Counted from the first letter of the stretch, positions 49,500 through 58,204 are shown. The stretch: 64,000 bases of DNA from an uncultured Eubacteriales bacterium (GCA_902775345.1 CACYLW010000004.1:62001-126000); one strand, 5' to 3'. Notes: generated by a model from the letters alone, not told the origin. Numbers and translations are program-made.

Positions 49500-50573
49500 A
49501 TGAAGAAAAAATTACTGGTTTTGATGATGGCCTTCGCTATGATCCTGGCTTTTGCATCATGCGGCGGCAGTGGCGGAGGATCTGAAGCCGAGCCTGAAGC
49601 TGCAGCTGAACCAAATGCAGGCGTTGGCGGAATCGTATTCGTCTTACCTGATGGCTGGACGGTAAGCGGATCATCCCTGGAAGGATATCTCGAAGTAACC
49701 ATTCCGGATTCGGATTACATTCTGTATGCAAACATATTCGGTGAAGATGACCTTGAAAACGTAAACCGCTGGAACCCGGAACACGGTGCTGACAGCCTGG
49801 AAGCTTATTATGAAAAGAACTATAAGAGCGAAGAAGCTCTCGCAAAAGAAGGTCTTGAAAGCACGCCGGTAAAGGTCTGCGATACAGATGCTCTGTACAA
49901 TAAGTTCAAGACTGAAAGCGGAGGATATATCGAGGCTGCAACCACATGGATGAGTGACGGAGAAATCTATAACATCGGTCTGGTAAATTATGATTCATAT
50001 GGCGAGGACGGCAAGGTCAATGATGATGTTACAAAACTGACAGATGAAGAGATCGCGACATATGAAGACATCGTTGCAAGCATTCAGCCGGGAGACGGCA
50101 CGGCTATCCAGAAGGCGGCACTGTCTGCTGATTCGGTTGGTTCGATCGCATTTGAAGCACCTGCAGGATATACCCTTACGGCTGTGTATGAGGATCAGAT
50201 CACTTTTACTAAGGACGGCAGCGAGGTCACTCTTCAGTTCAACGTTACACATGAGGACGATCTGAAGAACATGACGGATTCAGATGGAAAGCATCCTGAA
50301 TCGCTCCAGGAGTGGTACGAACAATTCCTGTATGAAGGAATAGAAGAGACCGAAATTGCCGGTTACAAGGGCCACGTTGACAAATGGCCGGCTGAAGACG
50401 AAAACTACTATAACTGCAGTGCAGAATTCCTCGCTGATGACGGGATCTACAACGTCTATATGGGAACAGATGCCTGGGACGAAGATGGAAATATAAAGGA
50501 AGATGCAGTGTCGCTCACAGAAGATGACATGGCAGTCTTCGACGCATTCGTCGCATCACTGAAAAAGAAATAA
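49500..50573 (+). CDS. Lipoprotein with two tandem related domains
   Basis: 357 residues from the ATG after AGGAGGG; an ATG nine codons earlier lacks a ribosome site. The signal ends at lipobox FASC (Cys21) and a Gly/Glu/Ala tether. The mature part has two similar ~150-residue domains (about 42-197 and 212-355). Each opens with VG-(G/S)-I-x-F-x-x-P-x-G-(W/Y)-T and later has EDDL, a YNxYMG/YNIGL-type strand, a DxxxED motif and a final VAS-(I/L). This points to internal duplication of a beta-rich extracellular domain. The function is unknown. Flanked by its own promoter and terminator. Confidence 0.7.
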   Translation: MKKKLLVLMMAFAMILAFASCGGSGGGSEAEPEAAAEPNAGVGGIVFVLPDGWTVSGSSLEGYLEVTIPDSDYILYANIFGEDDLENVNRWNPEHGADSLEAYYEKNYKSEEALAKEGLESTPVKVCDTDALYNKFKTESGGYIEAATTWMSDGEIYNIGLVNYDSYGEDGKVNDDVTKLTDEEIATYEDIVASIQPGDGTAIQKAALSADSVGSIAFEAPAGYTLTAVYEDQITFTKDGSEVTLQFNVTHEDDLKNMTDSDGKHPESLQEWYEQFLYEGIEETEIAGYKGHVDKWPAEDENYYNCSAEFLADDGIYNVYMGTDAWDEDGNIKEDAVSLTEDDMAVFDAFVASLKKK

Positions 50574-50618
50574 AAAACCATCAGGCGTATAGTGGCCGGA
50601 TGGTCGCTGAGGCTTATC

Positions 50619-50653
50619 GCCGGTGCCCTTAACACGAAGGGCGCCGGCTTTTT
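50619..50653 (+). terminator. Terminator after the duplicated-domain lipoprotein
   Basis: Stem of 12 bp with one G-T wobble (50619-50630 with 50637-50648) followed by five T. It overlaps the stop codon region of the convergent ligase gene. Confidence 0.8.
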
Positions 50654-52004
50654 ATTTATCTGTCTGTTCCTGAAGTTCGTAACGCTTAAGCTTGCCTATC
50701 GCTGAGCGCGGAAGAGCTTCAGCCCTTATGATAACGTCGCAGATCTGCTGTGAAAGCGGGAGGTCTTTGTTGTAATTACCGATCGTTTCGAGCAGTTTGC
50801 TGCGAAGCTCCCCTGCTTCTGCCGGATCGTCCGTGCATGAGCCGGCAACAAGTACAGCATGACCGTTCTTCATAGTCACACCGAGATCCGCAAGCCCGGT
50901 CTCGCGTGAGAGGTCGTCTTCGTACTGAGGACAGAATATCTTAGCTCCGTCAGGCATGATAAGTATGTCTTTCTTACGTCCTTTAAGGTGAAGCCTGTCC
51001 TTCTCATCGAAGCTTCCGAGGTCTCCGGTATAGAAACGGCCATTTTCAAACATCGGCTCCCTGCCCAGATATCCCAGCATCATGCATGGCGTGGCAACAG
51101 AGATCTCACCGTCTTCTTCAATGCGGATATCTGCTTCAGGGCATGGATACATGGCGTATGGCTCATCCAGATCCTGTGTGATCGCTATGCCGCTCGATGT
51201 TTCCGAAAGGCCGTAGCCGATATAGACCTGGATTCCCCTCTTCCTGAGATCGTCAACTATAGGCTGAGGACATGGAGCTCCCCCGATAAGTACTGTTCTG
51301 AGCCCCGGGTTCAGGGCGTCAGCTTTGAGCATGTCCGCGATCTGCGAAGGGACCGCCGGAATTATGTCAGGGTCGAAAAACAGCGCATCGCCGGTAAACT
51401 CATGAAGGCTCCTGCCCAGCGCCAAGGTTGCTCCGTAAGCGAGACCCCAGAGCATGGAACATACAAAACCGTATGCATGCGACAGCGTGAGCACTGAAAG
51501 GATCACGTCTCCCTCTCCGCAGGCCAGCATGCTCTGCCCGCTCCAGGCGCTTGCGCACAGCGACGTGGACGTGAGTCTGACGATCTTGGACCGGTCGGTG
51601 GTCCCGGATGTGAAGAAAAGAAGCTCTCCTTCACCCTTCTTTCCCCTGATGCGTCCCCGTTCATCACGCTGCGACTCGCGCACAAATCTCGCTTCCTCCG
51701 CAGCAGCGGCAGCAAGTTCGTTATATTCTTCCGGCATACGGGAATCCGCGATTATTATGTCGCATCCGGCTATCACGTGGGCGAAAATGTCCACAAGCGA
51801 CTCCGGATCCAGATCGTAACGGATCACCTCTACGGTGCTGCAGGCGGCTTTCACATGCAGCGTCTCGGAAGATATCATCTGTCCCAGTTCCTTATACGAG
51901 ATTTCCCTTACTTCTCCGTCTTTTGTTTCGTACCTGACGGCTGCGGCGTTGCGCTCTCTGAAGCCATCTACAAGGCTTTCAAACGATTCGTATCTTTTAT
52001 ACAT
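50652..52004 (-). CDS. AMP-forming acyl-CoA synthetase/ligase family protein
   Basis: ANL-superfamily adenylate-forming enzyme of 450 residues. P-loop FFTSGTTDRSK (near 130), IGYGLSETSSG (near 260), YTGDLG and the hinge/C-domain GRKKDILIMPDGAKI are present, ending with the PRSAIGKLKRYEL segment whose Lys completes catalysis. It could form an acyl-CoA for the nearby dehydratase-like enzymes, an inference from position. It is shorter at the N-terminus than most such ligases (~500-550). Transcribed alone from the right, with a TATAAT-like -10 (52047-52052 on the minus strand). Confidence 0.88.
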   Translation of the reverse strand: MYKRYESFESLVDGFRERNAAAVRYETKDGEVREISYKELGQMISSETLHVKAACSTVEVIRYDLDPESLVDIFAHVIAGCDIIIADSRMPEEYNELAAAAAEEARFVRESQRDERGRIRGKKGEGELLFFTSGTTDRSKIVRLTSTSLCASAWSGQSMLACGEGDVILSVLTLSHAYGFVCSMLWGLAYGATLALGRSLHEFTGDALFFDPDIIPAVPSQIADMLKADALNPGLRTVLIGGAPCPQPIVDDLRKRGIQVYIGYGLSETSSGIAITQDLDEPYAMYPCPEADIRIEEDGEISVATPCMMLGYLGREPMFENGRFYTGDLGSFDEKDRLHLKGRKKDILIMPDGAKIFCPQYEDDLSRETGLADLGVTMKNGHAVLVAGSCTDDPAEAGELRSKLLETIGNYNKDLPLSQQICDVIIRAEALPRSAIGKLKRYELQEQTDK

Positions 52005-52130
52005 AGCATCGTCTCCGCTCTGGTTGCGCTGAAGAAATTTGCAAAAATTATATTACAAAAAAAGACTGTTCTCTATAAAAATCGTTGCAGTTGTTACGCG
52101 GGACTTCATTTTGTGCAAATTGTAAACTAC

Positions 52131-52158
52131 AAAAAGAGCCGGGGATGATCCCCGGCTC
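52131..52158 (-). terminator. Terminator after the polytopic membrane protein gene
   Basis: Perfect 10-bp stem (52136-52145 with 52149-52158) followed on the minus strand by five T. Confidence 0.82.
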
Positions 52159-52175
52159 ATGCAGCATATGGCTTA

Positions 52176-53297
52176 TTATGCTCTTGCTCTTTCCATTGCT
52201 TCTTCGTAATCCTTTGTTCCAGCCCAAACATCGTTTGAATATGGGTTCTTGCCCATTGCGATGGAACGTTTGATGATCACTGCGATGCAGATGACGTTGG
52301 CAGCGATCGAGAGCATTGCGATAACGCCCTGTGCTGTCGGGTCAGCTGTGATACCCATGTCAGCGATGATCTGACCTGCCTGTGCAGTCTTGCCTGCGCC
52401 TGCATTGTAGAGAGTGATCGCTTTCTCATAAAGATCCATTGTAGTGATACCGAGCTCCGTAGCTCCGCCGTAAACTGAAGGGAGCGCAGCAGCAAATCTG
52501 CTGGAGAGCTGGAATGCAGGAACGACCTGAGCCCACATGCACCAGATGGCAAGAGTGTTTGCACGGTTCTGGATCCATGCACCCTTGTTCCACAGAGCAT
52601 TCGCGAAAGTAGGAGCGAGCAGAAGTGCAACGCCGCAGTACCACGAATGTGTAGGCAGGTTGAGATAAGTGTACTCGAAGTTCCAGATATCGTATGCAAC
52701 GATGAACCAGATAGTCATGTCAGGCCAGAGCATGTCGGACATGTTCTTGTCTTTCGATGTGAGCAGGTGAACGCATCCTGTCATGCAGAAGATGTTGATC
52801 ATTCCTGCAAGTGCGTTGAGCAGGTTCCACCAGCCGCCATAAATGAATACGCCTTCATTCGATGCCCACCATGCGCCGCTGAAGTCTCCTGTGATGGAGA
52901 ATGCAGCAAGTGCGGACTCCATGTCGGATACGTTTGCGATCATGATGTTGGCTGCAACGATGAACCAAGGCCACCATTTGAACCATGCTTTCTTACCGAG
53001 GCCCCACTCGTACTTGATCATCATGAATCCTACACAGCCGATGTCAGCAGCATAGAGCTTGAAGTAGTGGAACCAGCCGTCCATGAATGCGACTGTCGGG
53101 TTTTCCGGTCCGCCGAACATTCCGACATGCGCAAGAATGAAATAGACCGTGAGAATAGCCGGGATGATAACGAATATGACCATACCACCTGCTTTGGTCT
53201 TTCTGCCGATCTCGTTCATGACGATCAGTCCGCAGAATACGAGCACCCAGCCAATGATCTGCATCATTGCGTGATTGCTGTAAAGCTGAAATAACAT
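52176..53297 (-). CDS. Polytopic membrane protein, resembles DUF5692
   Basis: 373 residues with about eight to nine hydrophobic segments rich in Trp (for example WWPWFIVAANIMIANVSDME and YGGWWNLLNALAGM). From memory it resembles the DUF5692 family; no function is established. Acidic/polar loops (NVSDMESALAAF, WPDMTIWFIVAYDIWNFEYTY) sit at membrane edges, as in some transporters or membrane redox subunits. Divergent from the flavoprotein gene at 53488, with back-to-back promoters in a 190-bp spacer, suggesting shared control. Good AGGAGG ribosome site. Confidence 0.7.
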   Translation of the reverse strand: MLFQLYSNHAMMQIIGWVLVFCGLIVMNEIGRKTKAGGMVIFVIIPAILTVYFILAHVGMFGGPENPTVAFMDGWFHYFKLYAADIGCVGFMMIKYEWGLGKKAWFKWWPWFIVAANIMIANVSDMESALAAFSITGDFSGAWWASNEGVFIYGGWWNLLNALAGMINIFCMTGCVHLLTSKDKNMSDMLWPDMTIWFIVAYDIWNFEYTYLNLPTHSWYCGVALLLAPTFANALWNKGAWIQNRANTLAIWCMWAQVVPAFQLSSRFAAALPSVYGGATELGITTMDLYEKAITLYNAGAGKTAQAGQIIADMGITADPTAQGVIAMLSIAANVICIAVIIKRSIAMGKNPYSNDVWAGTKDYEEAMERARA

Positions 53298-53344
53298 ATA
53301 AAAACCTCCTGATAAATCTGATTATCTACTATTTAATTAATTAT

Positions 53345-53372
53345 GGAAACCGAATCCAATCTGTTGGTTTCC
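53345..53372. promoter_or_regulatory. Inverted repeat in divergent promoter region
   Basis: GGAAACC-N14-GGTTTCC. It lies directly at or after the expected start point of the minus-strand promoter, a typical repressor position. Confidence 0.45.
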
Positions 53373-53379
53373 GCGGCAG

Positions 53380-53408
53380 ATTATAAGACATTGTTTATTA
53401 AATATCAA
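53380..53408 (-). promoter_or_regulatory. Sigma-A promoter for the DUF5692-like gene
   Basis: Minus-strand TTGATA (53403-53408), 17 bp, TATAAT (53380-53385). The leader to the ATG at 53297 is about 75 nt and contains the inverted repeat. Confidence 0.75.
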
Positions 53409-53416
53409 GCCTTATA

Positions 53417-53445
53417 TTGAGTATTTTAAATACCCTTTATATAAT
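53417..53445 (+). promoter_or_regulatory. Sigma-A promoter for the flavoprotein operon
   Basis: TTGAGT (53417-53422), 17 bp, TATAAT (53440-53445), 43 bases before the ATG. Back-to-back with the minus-strand promoter, eight bases apart. Confidence 0.7.
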
Positions 53446-53487
53446 GAATCCGTCAGATTTTAAAAGAATTCTCTTAGGGAGGGAGAA

Positions 53488-55026
53488 ATGAAGTTTTATA
53501 AAGACCATTATGATGTCGTGATCATCGGAGGAGCTCTTGCAGGGCTCTCAGCTGCCCTTCAGTTACAGCAGAAAGGGATCAACGACATCCTTATCCTGGA
53601 GAAGCACAATCTCCCGGGCGGTCTGGCGACCAGTTACGTCCGTAACGGAATAGAGATAGAGGCGACTCTCCATGAGATGATGAGCATAGGTTCCAAAGAG
53701 GACAGACTCAAGGTCGGCGCGTTCTTCGATGAGTGCGGTGTTGACATCGACTGGCTCAAGGTGCCTGAAGCGTACAGATTCGTCGAGCCCGGGAAGGGCA
53801 TCGATATAACGCTGCATCCGGGCTTCGAAAGAATGGCGGACGAGATCGATGAGCAGTATCCGGGATGGGGACCAAAAGTACTCGAATTCATGCAGCTCTG
53901 CAACAGGGTGTACGATTCGATGAACACCCTTTCGGTTACGCCGATGAGCAAGCCGGCGATGCTCATGAAGCATCCGGACTTTGTAAAGACGGCAGGCTAC
54001 ACGGCTGTTGAGGTCATCGACACATTCGGATTTCCGCAGGACATCATCGACATACTTACACCGTACTGGATCTACGTCGGTAACCCGATGAGCACCCTGC
54101 CCTTCACTATCTATGCTTTCCTGATGGCGGATTACTTCCGCGGAGGCAGCTATGTACCTAAGAAGTACTCGCATGAGATGAGCATGAAGCTCCAGGCGAA
54201 GGCTGAGGAGAACGGCGCTCAGGTGGAATTCTGCCAGGAGGTCGAGAAGATCCTTGTGAAGGACGGCAAGGTCACCGGCGTGCGCACGAAGCGGGGCGAT
54301 GAGATCAGTTGCGATTATGTCATAAGCGCTGCGTACCCAAACAAGGTGTACACACAGATGATAGAGCCTCTTTCGGAGGTCCCTGCCGGAGCCATCAGGA
54401 TGGTCAACGGCCGCAGGCTCTCGGTCACGACAGCATCGGTCATGATGGTGCTTGACGATACACCGGAGAACCTCGGAATCAGTGATTACAATATTTTCTC
54501 GGCCGGTGAGACCATGGATACAGACAAGATCTGGGAACAGGGAAAGACCACCGGACCATACAGGTATCTGACATCGATCTGCCTCGATCTGGCAAACCCG
54601 GGCGCTACGCCTGAGGGCATGTGCCAGTTCTCGATCACCAATCTGCCTCTCGTACAGGGCTTCCTCGATCTTAAGGAAGAGGACTACTACGACTTCAAGC
54701 GCAGAATGGCGAAGCAGATGATCGATGAATACGAAAGAGTCAGCGGGATCAACATCCATGACCATATAGTCGAGATCGAAGTGTCGACACCTGTCACCGT
54801 TGCCCACTATGTAGGAGCGTGGAAGGGCAGCATTTACGGTTACTCGCACAGCATCGATGACCACGCGGTGGCAAGGCTCCAGATGAAAGAAGAAGATCAC
54901 TTCATTGAAGGTCTTGAGTTCGCGGGAGCCCATGCCATCAGCGGAAACGGCATGGGTCCGGCCGTCACGAACGGCCGCGCCGCCGCCAAGGCTGTGATAG
55001 ACGACGTTGCAAAGAAGAAAGCATAG
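53488..55026 (+). CDS. CrtI/phytoene-desaturase-like NAD(P)/FAD oxidoreductase
   Basis: 512 residues. The N-terminal Rossmann segment VVIIGGALAGLSAALQLQQKG (middle Gly replaced by Ala) and ILEKHNLPGGLATSY bind FAD, and the C-terminal GLEFAGAHAISGNGMGPAVTNGRAAAKAV closes the FAD site, as in carotenoid desaturase/isomerase-like amine-oxidase-fold enzymes. No other carotenoid genes are present, so a pigment role is unlikely. It forms an operon with the 2Fe-2S reductase 15 bases on, a plausible electron partner. Substrate unknown. Confidence 0.85.
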   Translation: MKFYKDHYDVVIIGGALAGLSAALQLQQKGINDILILEKHNLPGGLATSYVRNGIEIEATLHEMMSIGSKEDRLKVGAFFDECGVDIDWLKVPEAYRFVEPGKGIDITLHPGFERMADEIDEQYPGWGPKVLEFMQLCNRVYDSMNTLSVTPMSKPAMLMKHPDFVKTAGYTAVEVIDTFGFPQDIIDILTPYWIYVGNPMSTLPFTIYAFLMADYFRGGSYVPKKYSHEMSMKLQAKAEENGAQVEFCQEVEKILVKDGKVTGVRTKRGDEISCDYVISAAYPNKVYTQMIEPLSEVPAGAIRMVNGRRLSVTTASVMMVLDDTPENLGISDYNIFSAGETMDTDKIWEQGKTTGPYRYLTSICLDLANPGATPEGMCQFSITNLPLVQGFLDLKEEDYYDFKRRMAKQMIDEYERVSGINIHDHIVEIEVSTPVTVAHYVGAWKGSIYGYSHSIDDHAVARLQMKEEDHFIEGLEFAGAHAISGNGMGPAVTNGRAAAKAVIDDVAKKKA

Positions 55027-55041
55027 AAAGGAGGCAGCCAC

Positions 55042-56223
55042 ATGAAAGTAAAAGGTTTCTTAAAAGATGTCGGCGGCGCCTCCCGCGTCACCAAAATGCG
55101 CAGGGAGCTGATCGCTAAAGGCTCCCCTGTTCCGGATCCAAAGGATCCTATCCGCGAGCTGGCTGACCTGCTCCATCCGGGCAAGCAGCAGTTCACGGTC
55201 ACGGAGATCCGTGAAGCATCACCAACCTCGACTACATACAGGTTTTCGCCTGTGAACGGGCATGTGCCGGTATTCCAGAGCGGTCAGTACGCAAACTTCT
55301 ATCTGACGGTCGGCGGCAGCGTGCTCACCCGCGCGTACTCGATCTCGTCGGCTCCTTATGAAGCAAGGCTTCCTGAGCCGTTCTTCGAGGTGACGATCAG
55401 ACATAACGTACACTACCTGGTTCCGGACTGGTTCCTTGGGAACGTAAAGGTGGGCACTGAGATCACAGCTGCCCTCCCGTTCGGACAGTTCCACTATGAG
55501 CCGCTGCGCGATTCAGACCATATTGTCGGCATTGCCGGCGGATCGGGCATAACACCGTTCGCATCGATGGCAAAGGAGATCGCTCACGGCAAACTCGATA
55601 TCGATCTTACGGTCATCTACGGTTCTGTAAAGCACACGGACATAGTATGCGGCGATGAGCTGAAGGCCGCGGCCGGCGCAGCTCCTGACAGGATCCATCT
55701 TGTGCACGTGATGTCCGATGACGACGAGTGGGACGGCGAGAAGGGCTTCATCACAGAGGAGATCATAAGAAAGTATTCTCCGGAAGGAGCTTCGTACTTC
55801 TTCTGCGGACCTCCGGCGATGTTCTTCCTGATCGATAAGATCATGAAGGAGATGGGTGTTCCTCTGAAGAGGTTCAGGCACGACGCTGCAGCCCAGCCGG
55901 ATGTAAAGATGATCCCGGGATTCCCGATGGATCAGGTCGGCAGGGAATATAAGATCACTGTCAGGCGCGGCATTCATGAAGACGTCATCCCTGCTGCTGC
56001 GGACGAACCGGTGGCGGTCGCGCTTGAGAGAGCTGCGATCCCTGTCGACACCCACTGCAGAGGCGGCGAATGCGGATACTGCCGCACACAGCTGCTCGAG
56101 GGAGATATCTTCGTATCACCGCTCAACGACGGCAGAAGAGCAATGGACAAGGAACTCGGCTGGTTCCATGCCTGTTCCGCTTACCCTACGTCTGATCTGA
56201 AGATAAAGATTCCTATTATCTAG
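55042..56223 (+). CDS. FAD/NAD(P) ferredoxin-type reductase with C-terminal 2Fe-2S domain
   Basis: 393 residues. A ~50-residue basic N-terminal lead, then an FNR module with flavin motif RAYSISSAP, nucleotide motif GIAGGSGITPF and CGPPAM, then a plant-type 2Fe-2S ferredoxin domain with Cys339, Cys344, Cys347 and Cys378. This arrangement passes electrons from NAD(P)H via FAD to the 2Fe-2S centre. It is cotranscribed with the CrtI-like flavoprotein (AAAGGAGG ribosome site) and could feed that enzyme or the dehydratase-like proteins. Confidence 0.9.
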   Translation: MKVKGFLKDVGGASRVTKMRRELIAKGSPVPDPKDPIRELADLLHPGKQQFTVTEIREASPTSTTYRFSPVNGHVPVFQSGQYANFYLTVGGSVLTRAYSISSAPYEARLPEPFFEVTIRHNVHYLVPDWFLGNVKVGTEITAALPFGQFHYEPLRDSDHIVGIAGGSGITPFASMAKEIAHGKLDIDLTVIYGSVKHTDIVCGDELKAAAGAAPDRIHLVHVMSDDDEWDGEKGFITEEIIRKYSPEGASYFFCGPPAMFFLIDKIMKEMGVPLKRFRHDAAAQPDVKMIPGFPMDQVGREYKITVRRGIHEDVIPAAADEPVAVALERAAIPVDTHCRGGECGYCRTQLLEGDIFVSPLNDGRRAMDKELGWFHACSAYPTSDLKIKIPII

Positions 56224-56255
56224 ATCCGGCCGCCCGTAATCAACCGAAAACATGC

Positions 56256-56284
56256 AAAGCTCCGTTTACAATACGGAGCTTTTT
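56256..56284 (+). terminator. Terminator after the reductase gene
   Basis: Ten-bp stem (56256-56265 with 56273-56282, loop TTTACAA) merging into five T. Confidence 0.82.
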
Positions 56285-56389
56285 CATTGTTAAAATTCAT
56301 CAATGAAACACAATTCGGCGCAGAAATAGTCTATAATATGTCTCTGCGGTAATAGTGTGAAATTACCCCTTTTGGGAAGGAGATAAAGA

Positions 56390-56689
56390 ATGAACAACAG
56401 AAACATTCTGGCGGCTCTTTCGTACATCACCTGGATCGGATTCCTTATCGCGTTCTTCATGGGTGACAAAAGCGACAGCTTCGCCAGACATCATCTTAAT
56501 CAGGCGCTGGTACTCAATCTTGCCGGCCTGATCAGCGGAGTCCTGGTGGTAATACCACTGCTCGGCGCCCTGGTAGCCGGAGTGGTCAACGTGGCAGCGA
56601 TCGTGTTTGACATCATGGGGATCTCAAGCGCGCTCAGAGGAACCACGGAGCCGCTTCCGCTCATCAGTGACATACACATAATCGGATAA
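56390..56689 (+). CDS. Small membrane protein, DUF4870-like
   Basis: 99 residues: two to three transmembrane helices (about 7-24, 40-58, 60-80) around a conserved-looking SFARHHLNQALVLN motif, which resembles DUF4870/Tic20-like small membrane proteins. A GGGAAGGAGAT ribosome site precedes it, and a TATAAT lies at 56332-56337. The function is unknown; the following lipoprotein gene is 80 bases downstream and may be cotranscribed. Confidence 0.72.
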   Translation: MNNRNILAALSYITWIGFLIAFFMGDKSDSFARHHLNQALVLNLAGLISGVLVVIPLLGALVAGVVNVAAIVFDIMGISSALRGTTEPLPLISDIHIIG

Positions 56690-56769
56690 ATCGGCTAATC
56701 GGTTAAAAACCCGGCCTGTTTCCGGGAAGAGCGACTTTTTAAGCGACTTTTAAAGGGAGGAAAACAGAA

Positions 56770-57684
56770 ATGAAAAGAATGAGCAAACTGTTTGTACTTA
56801 TGCTGGCGCTCATCATGGCACTTACACTCGGCTTTTCTGCCTGCGGAAGCAACGGAGGCAGCGGAGGACAGAATCCTGTTATGAACTTTGCCGGCAACTA
56901 TACGTGTGACAGAGCAAATATCTTTATTGCGGCTGAAGGCGAAGACGGCGCAAGCGCCTTTGTCACCTGGGGAAGCAGCGTCTCGGAAGAAAGCAGCTGG
57001 TCCATGAGCGGAAAGTTTGACGCAGACAAGATGACCTTCGAGTATTCTGACTGCGCAAGGACTGATTACGTATACGACGAGAACGGAGAAGTCAAATCCG
57101 AGGAAAACGTATATATGAACGGACACGGAACGATTACCTTCGTTGAAGGTGATCCTGTCACGCTTACCTGGAAGGACGACCAGGAGAATGTGGCCGATGG
57201 AATGGTCTTCGAGTATACCGGCGTAGTTCCTGATGACGAGGATGACGAAATTGCAAATCCTTGGAGCACTGCGGACACACTCCAGGCTGCAGCTGAAGGC
57301 GCAGGCCTGGACGGATTCTCGATTCCTGAAGAAGCGGAGATCAGCCTCGGCGCTGTTAAGCTCGCTGAAGCCAGATACATGGAAGGAATCGCCGAAGCAA
57401 ACGTGGAATTCCCTGCTGTGGAAATGACGATCCGCAAGGGTACTGCTGCCGCTTCTGAAGACGGAGACATCTCGGGCGACTATAACGTATACAAAAACAC
57501 ATGGACGCAGAATATCAAGGGCCTCGAAGTGACATGCTTCGGAAACCGCGAAGGAGAAGCGACCAAGACCATCTGGCAGGTAGATGATACATGCTACTCG
57601 ATCACTGCTTACGGATTGGGCGGAGACACAGACTACGGCCTCTCCCCTGACGACCTCAACTCGCTTATCAACGGCATCCAGTAA
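56770..57684 (+). CDS. Lipoprotein of unknown function
   Basis: 304 residues. The signal ends at lipobox FSAC (Cys25) with a Gly/Ser tether. Two mature regions are visible: an N-terminal beta-rich stretch (about 40-155, repeated polar strands such as GKFDADKMTFEYSD and GHGTITFVEGDPVTLTWKDD), then an acidic linker (DDEDDE) and a C-terminal region (about 165-300). No family recognised. GGGAGG ribosome site. Ends at a shared terminator with the convergent His-rich gene. Confidence 0.68.
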   Translation: MKRMSKLFVLMLALIMALTLGFSACGSNGGSGGQNPVMNFAGNYTCDRANIFIAAEGEDGASAFVTWGSSVSEESSWSMSGKFDADKMTFEYSDCARTDYVYDENGEVKSEENVYMNGHGTITFVEGDPVTLTWKDDQENVADGMVFEYTGVVPDDEDDEIANPWSTADTLQAAAEGAGLDGFSIPEEAEISLGAVKLAEARYMEGIAEANVEFPAVEMTIRKGTAAASEDGDISGDYNVYKNTWTQNIKGLEVTCFGNREGEATKTIWQVDDTCYSITAYGLGGDTDYGLSPDDLNSLINGIQ

Positions 57685-57701
57685 AATAACAGCAAAATAA
57701 A

Positions 57702-57731
57702 AAAGGGGGACGGTATTTACCGTCCCCCTTT
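57702..57731. terminator. Bidirectional terminator between lipoprotein and His-rich gene
   Basis: Stem of about 13 bp around a TTT-type loop (57702-57731). The minus strand has the better T-tract (TTTTTTATTTT), so it is stronger for the His-rich gene. Confidence 0.8.
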
Positions 57732-57737
57732 GACGTA

Positions 57738-58097
57738 TTATGCATTTTTTATCAATGAGAGTGCCTGCTCGATGAGATCGTTGCTTTCGCCAAGCTTGTC
57801 GACTGCGTCGTGGATCAGGTCGCCTGCAACATCATCGAAACAGTGCGCGAGATCGTGCAGCTCCTCGGCGTGGTGCCTGTTGTGATCGAGCATGTAATTC
57901 AGGAGAGCAAGAGCTTCCTCAGGTGAGGATGCCGCGGCATGCGAGTGCGTATGAGCGTGCGTGTGCGTGGTGCCGTCAGCATGTGTATGAGTGTGAGTGT
58001 GACCGCAGTGCTCGTGCGAATGAGTATGCTCGTGGTCGTGTTCGTGGACCTCGTGTTCATGGCCTGCGGCAGTGTTATTATTGATATCGGTGCACAT
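57738..58097 (-). CDS. Histidine-rich metal-binding protein
   Basis: 119 residues with 24 His, 18 of them in the first ~53, mostly in alternating HxH patterns (HEHDHEHTHSHEH, HTHTHTH). Begins Met-Cys; further Cys at 31 and about 85. Residues 58-119 form a predicted helical hairpin with acidic residues (LDHNRHHAEELHDLAHCFDDVAGDLIHDAVDKL), unlike a plain storage tail. The layout recalls nickel-storage or delivery proteins (CooJ, HypB N-terminus, SlyD/Hpn tails), but no close family was recognised; zinc or cobalt are alternatives. GGAGG lies six bases before the ATG. Confidence 0.72.
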   Translation of the reverse strand: MCTDINNNTAAGHEHEVHEHDHEHTHSHEHCGHTHTHTHADGTTHTHAHTHSHAAASSPEEALALLNYMLDHNRHHAEELHDLAHCFDDVAGDLIHDAVDKLGESNDLIEQALSLIKNA

Positions 58098-58204
58098 AAA
58101 AATCCTCCGTGGCAGTAATCGAAAAAGTGTTTTTCTGAGTGCGTGAAACGCATTTTCTCACCTGTCTATTGTAATCAAATATGTGGTATTTTAAAAGGCT
58201 TTAC

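Noticed and set aside
53563-55041. Long open frame (about 490 codons) antisense to the CrtI-like flavoprotein
   Set aside because: It is a mirror of a GC-biased coding strand; no ribosome site and a low-complexity, Arg/His/Leu-rich product with no recognisable motif, whereas the plus-strand frame has full FAD motifs.
57940-58070. Short-period repeat (GTGTGAGTGTG-like) that could be taken for a tandem repeat or CRISPR-like array
   Set aside because: It is simply the codon pattern of the His-x-His region of a real gene with a ribosome site and a divergent C-terminal domain; no spacer-repeat structure.
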